A stretch of DNA of 64,000 bases, taken from assembly GCA_022225965.2 (NCBI GenBank), contig JAKJXP020000039.1, positions 186,001-250,000 on the forward strand, in the 5' to 3' direction. Shown one piece after another: positions 56,887 to 64,000 of this stretch. Position 1 is the first letter of the stretch, and each line of letters starts with the position of its first letter. The notes beneath the pieces were generated by a model. That model saw only the letters and a program-made list of their open reading frames with translations, had not been told where the DNA came from and did no database searches. A program made the position numbers and the translations under genes. The DNA comes from Diatrype stigma (taxonomy: Eukaryota; Ascomycota; Sordariomycetes; Xylariales; Diatrypaceae).

Positions 56887-58502
56887 TAGAATCAAACCCG
56901 TTCTTACTATTTCACTTCACTGCTGCTGATTGCCGGGGTTTTTCTGAGGATAAGGCGAAGGAGAAAGGGCGGAGGGCAGGCGCAGTGAGGCAAGGCGAGG
57001 CGAGGCGATATACCAACTCCAAGATGATGTGCGTGCTTGCGTGTCTAGATACCTTTGGTCTTTGAAAGCCCCTAGCTGATTCTAGGGGCATGTTCAGAAA
57101 AAGCACCGCAACGCTTCTTTTTGTTCACTTATTGGGTTCTCCCATTCCAAGACTCGGAAAATAGGGGGAGAAAAGGCGAAGTTGGCTGGGGGAGATGGAG
57201 AAAAACCCTTTGTCAGATTAATCGACTAGTCCAGCCGACTGGACCTTTGGGCGAGGAAGAACGGATTCATGGGACACACTTGCACACTCACACTGTCTCC
57301 GCCTCCATACCTCTCCACCTAGCCTTCGCATACGACGAAAGGGGGTTGGGTGTATGTACCTATATGCATCGTACGTACGCGTACGTATCTGATGATTGAG
57401 TTCATGGTCATTTTCATCGTTGTCATCACGATACCAGGTGTCTGGCTGGGTGGCTTCGGAGTTTCTTTCAATATTATATCTTATCTATATTGTCCTGGTC
57501 CGCGGCGTTGGTGGTGGTCGGCTACTTGCTGAGGTAGGGGGCGAAAACGAGTGGGATACTACCATCCTTCATGTTCAGCTTGCAGTTGTCATATAACCAT
57601 GCGGATAGATCGACGGGCGGGCAGGCAGGCAGATAAATATGTGTATAAGCTGGTTTGGGAGTTTCTTGGGGAGAAGGGGTTTATTGTTCCGGACTAGGTA
57701 CCGTAGACTTAAGTCTCGAGGCGTCTGTCTGGTCATCTATGGCTCTAACCCCCTCTTCAATTTACTGGCCTTGGGTCTTGTTTGCTTCATATATGTGTTC
57801 TTGTCTGTGTTCGTACTTATTTTTCGCCCGGTTCATTGCAGTACATGTGGTCAGGTGGTCTTGGATTAGGAGCACTGGGTAAGGCTCTCAGGGGTGATAT
57901 ATACATAGTAGACTGATAGGAACACAAACCACATACGGCTAATGTGCCAGTCGCAAGCATAACCAACAGACCCACCAGTATCCTTATATATGTAAGCAGG
58001 TGAGTACATAAGTACATGGAGGTCATCGGTGATGCGACTGTAACCCTACATATTGCATGTTGGCGCGGCTTGGCGGTTAACTTCAATCGTGTGGTTACAT
58101 TGCAGGCAGGCTCTGGGCTAACCACATACATTGATCATGTATATATAGGCTTGCCTAATGGTAGGTTGTAGTTAAAGTTATCACTTTCTCTATAACAAGT
58201 CTCGCGCCCTGTCCATTATCCCCTTGTTCTTCTCGTCTCTGGATCATCGTCTCCTAAGCCGTGAATGAGGCATCTTATTAAGTGCTAAGACTGGTTGTGT
58301 GTCTTTGAAACACATGTAGGCATCACACTATAAGCGATTACTTGATAACCATGTCGAAGAGCAAATTCCCCGTTCAGGGCAGAGTATGTACTGGATCTTC
58401 CCATCATCTGCCATGACATATGATGGTTTCATATTGTTAGCAGTCACGAAAGACAATAATCATCAATGCCGTGCCTGGTGATATGGGGATCGCTTCCAAC
58501 AT
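56887..58502. other. Intergenic region after MIF2
   Basis: 3' flank of MIF2 and repeat-poor DNA with no recognisable gene. A CGTACGTACGCGTACG stretch lies near 57370-57385. Confidence 0.5.
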
Positions 58503-59310
58503 ATGCGTTTACCTCGCCCCCGTCTCCTAGATCTCGTCCGCAAAACCATCTTTCTGACAGCCGCAATAGGCTCATTCGATCCTAAACTCACAGCCCCAAA
58601 TTCCCGCTCGGCTGGCTGTATTGCGTCCCTGGCGGTACGCCTGCGTAACGCGGCTTTCTGCTCGCCCTTGAGCCTCGGGTCTTTGAGCGTTGCATGGCAA
58701 ACAACTATGTTTCAAGCCTATACCCGACCTAAGCAGTGTTATAAAGATTGGCAAAAGATGGCACAAATACAAGTACCGGGGTATCTTGCATACTCAGGTA
58801 CGCCTCTTCACCATGAGTTAAGCTTTGAGGCTCAGACCTAGTCATTGCTGACCTGTCCCCTAGCAGGCACGATGTGGCTCGAAGCCGTGCGCTGCTCTGG
58901 CCCGAAGTCGACCTGTGTCGTGCAATGCGTCTTCGCCCACAATTGCATCACGCCGACATTCCTCGAAGAGCAGAAGGCAAAGCCCGACCTCTGCAAGCGG
59001 ATCGAAGCACTTCCCCTACGCGGTCAAGGTCGCGCCGGGGATCGCGGCCGCGGTGGCAAGCAACGACACCGCCGTCACGGACAAGAGGCTGGAGCACCAG
59101 CTTCTCTGGGCGAGTAGGATTGGACCGTCCCCTAGGACATGGCAGGGGGTCGTGGATTCGCTGCTTGCTCTGCTCGCAAGCTTCGTGCTTTTCCCTTTGA
59201 CCAGGCGTGACGTGGAGAAGAAGTGCAAGGGTGACGCGCTTCGTTTGGAGCTAGGCATTCACATCTTGATCTTGGGCTTAAGTTGGCCTGGTCGCAGGGT
59301 TCCAGAGTGA
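58503..59310 (+). pseudogene. Doubtful or broken gene, possible frameshift
   Basis: Not recognised. An open frame from 58503 reaches a good donor (GTACGC, 58798). A 69-nt possible intron with branch GCTGACC and acceptor CAG at 58864-58866 restores the same frame. The next stretch is Cys-rich (CSGPKSTCVVQCVFAHNC) and protein-like up to about 59010. After that the protein-like frame changes by one base to AVKVAPGIAAAVASNDTAV and TDKRLEHQLLWASRIG. This may be a decayed gene with a frameshift, a gene with another unseen intron, or chance. No domain is known to me. Local GC content is higher than that of the surrounding intergenic DNA. Confidence 0.25.
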
Positions 59311-60091
59311 GGCCGCATGCTTTTGCCAGACAGCGCTTCTGTATGCAGCACGATTCCTTCGAACTGGCTATCTGGGTAATACTTACTTGCCTGCAACCAT
59401 AACCTCCTACAACTTTTTGCTAGGGGTCCGTGGCCATCGATGCTGCAGATAGATAGTAACAGGTATAACACCACTATTACCTGCTCGTGGGAGGACACCA
59501 GCGTTTAGTATACCTAGCCCTTTTCATTATTTTTAACTCGAATTTGGGATTCCCACTCCTAAGTAATTTTACCATTCGCAGCCACCGATAGCCGTTAGGG
59601 ATAGTGGATGATCGTCGGTGTGTGTAATTAATACACACCTAACCCGCTCTGTATTAACGCAGCTCCATTCTATAACGAGCCCGCGAGCTCAGACAAGACC
59701 CCGTTCGGTGTGCTATACTTAGCACGTCTAACCCCCTACTGCGGCCAAGCGGCGCAGAACGGCGCAGAGCGATGGTGATGAGCATGAGCTAGCTAGCCCC
59801 TTTTTCCTTGGTATAAAGCTTCAGCAGCTCGCCCCTTTTAGATAGATAGATAGAAACGCCTCTGCTGCATGTTGCGTCCTATACGATACAACTCTTTACT
59901 GCATCCTAACAACACGCCTCTGTTGCCCTTCTATCGTGACCGCTCTGGCCATTCCCCCCAGTAGGCCCGGTAGTAGTCGTTCGCACCGCCTCCTGATCTA
60001 TTGCACACACCATTGCCGCATCTTCATCCATCTCGCGAGCTAATCTGAACGCCATCATCTACCTATCTATCTACCCCCAAAACTCGCCATC
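59311..60091. other. Upstream region of the small secreted protein gene
   Basis: Contains a short palindrome with 7-bp arms (GTGTGTA/TACACAC) at about 59621-59639 and a GATA repeat at 59842-59851. The final 150 bp is a C-rich leader ending in an ordinary ATG context (CATCATG). No other gene is seen. Confidence 0.45.
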
Positions 60092-60361
60092 ATGAAATAC
60101 ATGGCCGTCGTCCTGACTGCTTTTGCGGCAAGCATCACCCATACGGCCGCCGAACACCCCGGCGGCGTCCCAAGTCTAGACGGGGTATGCGGGTCCGATG
60201 GCAAATGCTACTCGGATGCATGGGACCCCAATGAACCTATGACATGCACGAGCGGCACGTGCAATTGCCCTGACGCGGAAGGGCCCATTGCTTGCAGCTT
60301 ATCGGGGCCCGACGTGCTTTGTCACAATAAGTGGGAGGATGGCTGCAAGTCGGGGCAGTAG
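60092..60361 (+). CDS. Small secreted cysteine-rich protein (effector-like)
   Basis: An 89-residue single-exon frame. It begins with a clear signal peptide, MKYMAVVLTAFAASITHTAA, with likely cleavage near residue 20. The mature part of about 69 residues holds eight cysteines, enough for four disulfides, in the order VCGSDGKC, TCTSGTCNC, ACS, LCHNKWEDGC. It is acidic and Gly/Pro/Asp-rich, and no family is recognised. Size, secretion signal and even cysteine count are typical of fungal secreted effectors, antimicrobial or surface proteins; which, if any, cannot be said. A C-rich leader with a good start context precedes it. It may have been missed by automatic annotation because of its length. 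Confidence 0.75.
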   Translation: MKYMAVVLTAFAASITHTAAEHPGGVPSLDGVCGSDGKCYSDAWDPNEPMTCTSGTCNCPDAEGPIACSLSGPDVLCHNKWEDGCKSGQ

Positions 60362-60702
60362 CGGACTACGGTACAGATGCGAATCTGAACCGGCATATCG
60401 ATGGCACAAAAGTAGGAGTGAGAAGGGTATCTGTCTATGCGCCTTGCCTGCGATCCAGGTTCGTGTGCATCGTGTGTGCACGTACATGTATATAACGTTA
60501 TGGAACCCTGTGTATATGCAGCAACCAACTAATGTATATCTACCTGATATTTTGGGATTGGGCCAATACAAGACCCTTTTCACCTTTTGCCTTGGCCACC
60601 ATTATGATGTTCCGTTCCGTAGCATGCCTTTTTTTTAATACCTGTGATCGCTGACTTCCTACCGCCTTATCCCCTCCCCTCTGATACGCACCGATAGCCC
60701 AT
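60362..60702. other. Convergent spacer
   Basis: 3' flanks of the small secreted protein gene and of YME2. Nothing else is seen. Confidence 0.5.
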
Positions 60703-63388
60703 CTAATCCTCCTTCGCCAGCACAGCCTTCCGCGTCGCCATCTCCGCCTCGTACTTCTCGACCTTGCGCTGGCTGGCCTCGAGCTTGGCGAGGAGGTAGT
60801 TGACGCGGCCGGCCATCTGGGCGGGCTGGCGGGGCAGGGTGGCCAGGGTGGCGAGCTCGTTCTCGGCCTTCTCGATGGTGGCGGCCTCGATCTTGGCGAG
60901 CTCGGTCAGGACGGCCGTGTCGAGCTTAGCGGCCAGCACGGGGTCGGCGCGCAGGGCGCGGAAGGCGGCGGCGTAGACGGGCCGCCCGGGGGCGATGGCG
61001 CGGGGCCGCCCGTGCGCCGTCGTGACGCTGATCAGCTCGCCGCCGGCCAGGCCGTCGAGCGCCGCCTCGGCGTCGGGCGCCTTCAGCGAGGACTTGAACG
61101 TGTCCGACAGCAGCACCTCGTGGTACCGCAGGCTGTCCTGCTCGGCGAGCGCCTTGACCAGGTACCAGGCCTGCTCGACCGTCCACTTGCGGTCGCCGGG
61201 GCCGTCGGGCGTCGTCTTGCCCGGCAGCAGGAACATCTTGAGGATCTCCGAGGCCGACTGCTCCGTGATCTCCTCCACGGCCTCCCGCGGCGTCTGCCCG
61301 GCCTTGAGGCGCCGCGCCAGGAACTCGAGGTCCGTCAGGCGGCCGCCTAGGGTGCCGATGCACGCGTCGAGCTCCGAGAGCTGCACGAGCTGGTTGGCAG
61401 GCGTCTTCTTCTTCTTCTCCTCAGAGGTCGAATCCGAATCCGAGTCGTCCGTGGTTTCTGTGTCGGGGTCGTTCTGAATGTGGCTCAAGACGAAGCGCTT
61501 TGCGACATCTGGAGACAGATCGCCAAGGGCGGTTTGCCGGAATACACGATCCGGGAGGGACTTGGATAGCGATTTGGAATAGGAAGAGTCGTTAGTTAAG
61601 AATACGACGTGGGCTACGTTGGACTGAACAAGAGCGGCAGCCCATTCGGCAATTTTGTCGTACACGATCGTCTTGTCATCGTTCTTATGTAGAAAGTTAT
61701 CGATAACGACCACCGGACGCTTCTCTGGATGTGTTTCGAGATAAGCATCTGGTGGCAGCGAGAAGTCCGAGTCAGTCTTGCGTCGGTCAGCCAGACCTAT
61801 TTCTGTCAGAGCACCGGCCGTCGTCGCAAGGATCTTCTGCAGCTGGGCTTCCAGCGTTTCAGAGAATCCAGCCTTGACACCGGTGGTACCCTGTACGGCG
61901 AGATCGACCATGCTGCTTATGCTGTTGGCCCAAGAGAAGATAGGTCGATAGCCAACAGCAGTTCCCATCTGCTTGATGGTCGACGAATCGCCCCTGGCTT
62001 CCACTATCGGCTTGCAATCTATCACGAGCACGTTTCGGCGGTCCTTGAGTGCCTGCTCCAACACAAGTTCCTTCTTCCCGGAACCCCTGGGGCCTTGCAC
62101 GACTATGAACGTCTCGGCCGTCTCCATGAGCCATTTTTGAATCTGGTCGATAAGGTCTTTGCGATGGGTCCAAATAGTGGTTAGTCCAGCCTCTTCGGCC
62201 TTCTCCCGACGGAAGGATAATATATCGGATGTCTGCTTGCGCAGCCACCTAACTAATCTGCTATTATTCCAACGAAGCTTGCCGGTGATATGGATTTTGA
62301 CAAAGAAGGATCGAATGGGGTCGAAGACGATGACAGTCAGTCCTGTAAGCAGTGCTACTAATACGGGGATTACGATTCGTGGATGACTTGAGATCCACTC
62401 CCAGATGCGATGTTGCTTGGCTCGTTGCTCATACGACATGCGAAGCTTGGTACCGAGTTTACCGCCACCAAGCTCTTCAGGGACGACGAAACCGTGCAGG
62501 CAGTTACGAGCCATGATGGCATCCCTAACGAAGCCAAAATCGACGTAGGCGAATTTTGGGAGAACCTTGGAGTCCCATGGCTGTGATTGAATCTCGGCAA
62601 TCTTACCGTATCGACGGAACAGGCTGTATAGGGTTTCCTGGGATAACTCGACGGCCTCCTCGCCAGGGTTTTTCGGGACGAATTCGATTCGTACTCGACC
62701 ATACGGATATCTGTGGAGGTCTTCTAGCCAGGGAATGCCTTGAACCAAGCCAGCCTGAACTCCCCGGAAGGGGCTGAAGATGGGCTTGATTGGCCTCTCT
62801 CTGAGAAGCGTGGCTACCTTTTCCTCGACCTCTTTAGCGGGGATATTTGAAGGATGTGAGAATTTCACAAACGCGCCACCGTCCTTGAGTCTAGGTATAA
62901 TCTCAGTAACCTTGACGGGTATCTTGTCGTCCGGCAAGGCGCGTTTGACCATGTTGATAGGATCCAAGGCCCCCAAGCTCGAGTTCTCGAACCGCTTCAT
63001 CAACCCGGCTATGTCTTTCTCGGGGTCTCGCCATGGTGCCCGTAGTAAACCCGATAGCTTCAGAGGAAATAAGTTGTCGAGCCATAGTATAGACTCATTA
63101 GCAGCGGCATCGATGTGGCCTTCTTGGTCGCTGCTTGCGGCCGTAGCATTAGCAGTAGCAGCAGTGCTCTGCAAAGCTCTCGTTGCCAATCTTGATGATA
63201 GTAGATATGTAGTCTGTGTCCTTGTCAGCTCGGCCGTTTCTAGTGTGATTCCCTGATAACTGGCTGTGGGGTGTGGTCCTCGTGACACTTACGGGAAGGA
63301 CACGACGTGAATTATGAAGAGTCCTGTGTGTCCTAGGGTGTATCGAAGCTCTCAGTCCCTGCGGACAGAGAAGTTGCCTCGAAATCAT
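60703..63388 (-). CDS. YME2: Mitochondrial inner-membrane protein Yme2 (RNA12 family)
   Basis: Inner-membrane protein linked to mitochondrial DNA maintenance and nucleoid organisation. Exons 63293-63388 and 60703-63213 join in phase 0 to give 868 residues. The N-terminus MISRQLLCPQGLRASIHPRT is Arg/Ser-rich without acidic residues, fitting a presequence. An RRM-like domain faces the matrix (about 205-275; YGRVRIEFVPKNPGEE, FAYVDFGFVRDAI). One membrane helix follows (about 312-330; VIPVLVALLTGLTVIVF). The C-terminal ATPase-like region starts with Walker A GPRGSGKK (about 406-413) and VVVIDNF as the likely Walker B. A short acidic low-complexity stretch (TETTDDSDSDSTSEEKKKK) sits mid-domain. 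The last about 230 codons are abruptly more GC-rich than the rest. Confidence 0.95.
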
Positions 63389-64000
63389 GGTCCCCTGGCT
63401 GTCAAATCACCACCTGCGATTCCCTGCCTTTTCTGATGCTGTGGTAGTGGCATAGGTCGTGTTGTCACGCAGCTATGACTGTCTCATTTCGACCTGGTCT
63501 GACGATCTTATAGCTGTCAGCAGTAATAAGCTAGGTGCCATGTATACCGTAAGAACCTTAGAAAGCTTCCAAGGTTGATATCAAGGAACAGCTACCAACG
63601 TGCTCCGCGATTGATTGAACAAGCTCCCAATAGCCTGGTAACTTACGGCTCAAAGTGCTAATGAGGTCATTGGGTCTCACTAAACCTGACGATGTGGGCT
63701 GATCTACCTGGAATCCAGGTGATGCCCGAGATGAAATATTGCATATCTACATGGAGTCTACGCTGTAGTTGCATAGTCGCAGCGATTCCGATACACTTGC
63801 GTACCTAATCACGCATTTTCTATGAAGGTCCTTTTAAGAGGGGCCAGAGAAGAGGAGGGGCGGAGGGGCGGAGGGGCAGAGGGGCATACCCGACCTAGTG
63901 GACCTCAGGAACCCCTCCAGCGAAGCCACAGCTGGTTAGGTAGTTGAGTAGCAAAGCCACACCAATTTTTCCAAGCCACAACCCGGAAGTCATGATCTCA
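63389..64000. other. Upstream region of YME2 to the window edge
   Basis: Holds the YME2 promoter region and a GGAGGGGC-type tandem repeat at about 63853-63884. No gene is seen before the edge. Confidence 0.45.

Overview
The window is nuclear DNA of a filamentous ascomycete (Pezizomycotina, most likely a Sordariomycete). The evidence is many short GT-AG introns (mostly 50-110 nt) with CTAAC/CTGAC-type branch sites, a dispersed single 5S rRNA gene of Sordariomycete type, and a recognisable set of fungal housekeeping genes. No bacterial, plasmid, phage, CRISPR or viral features were seen. Exon coordinates were worked out by hand from splice motifs, reading phase and conserved protein sequence, so they are models and not transcript evidence.

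Layout. 1-4.7 kb: a Puf4/Mpt5-type PUF RNA-binding protein on the + strand, 5' end not resolved, with two long introns carrying minisatellites. 7.0-8.1 kb: ribosomal protein L15 (-). 8.7-9.7 kb: an unrecognised coiled-coil protein (-) whose C-terminus is encoded by a 9-bp minisatellite. 10.8-13.6 kb: a secreted multidomain polysaccharide lyase (PL1-like, +). 14.1-15.0 kb: an unrecognised His-rich protein (+). 15.5-16.8 kb: an amidohydrolase (-). 17.4 kb: a 5S rRNA gene (-). 17.5-21.6 kb: gene-poor, rich in simple repeats. 21.6-23.0 kb: an unrecognised low-complexity protein (+). 23.7-24.5 kb: a HIT zinc-finger protein (-). 25.7-26.7 kb: the mitochondrial Fe-S factor NFU1 (+). 26.7-34.5 kb: a nearly 8-kb stretch with no recognisable gene. 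34.5-37.3 kb: a PSP1-domain protein (+). 39.0 kb: an intron-containing tRNA-Asp(GTC) (-). 39.4-40.1 kb: a 662-bp non-autonomous DNA-transposon-like element with an 8-bp target duplication and nested inverted repeats. 40.8-42.1 kb: urease accessory GTPase UreG (+). 42.6-45.1 kb: TSR1 (-), head to head with UTP7 (45.7-47.7 kb, +). 49.1-51.9 kb: the ER-fusion GTPase SEY1 (+). 52.7-53.9 kb: RNase H2 catalytic subunit RNH201 (-). 54.7-56.9 kb: the centromere protein MIF2/CENP-C (+). 58.5-59.3 kb: a doubtful, possibly frameshifted gene. 60.1 kb: a small secreted cysteine-rich protein (+). 60.7-63.4 kb: mitochondrial inner-membrane protein YME2 (-).

How the genes relate. There is no operon or metabolic cluster. 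TSR1 and UTP7 both act in small-subunit ribosome assembly and share a 586-bp intergenic region with many GATA/TTATC sites, which fits co-regulation. RPL15, the 5S gene, tRNA-Asp and the HIT-finger (snoRNP-assembly family) protein add to the translation-related content but lie apart. RNH201 and MIF2 are divergent neighbours.

The items most worth a second look are the transposon-like element at 39.4-40.1 kb, the 5S gene with apparently compensated helix changes, the bacterial-style architecture of the PL1 lyase, the small cysteine-rich secreted protein, the in-frame minisatellite at 8.76 kb, and abrupt rises in GC content in the 3' parts of several genes. I did not find a convincing new multi-gene system.
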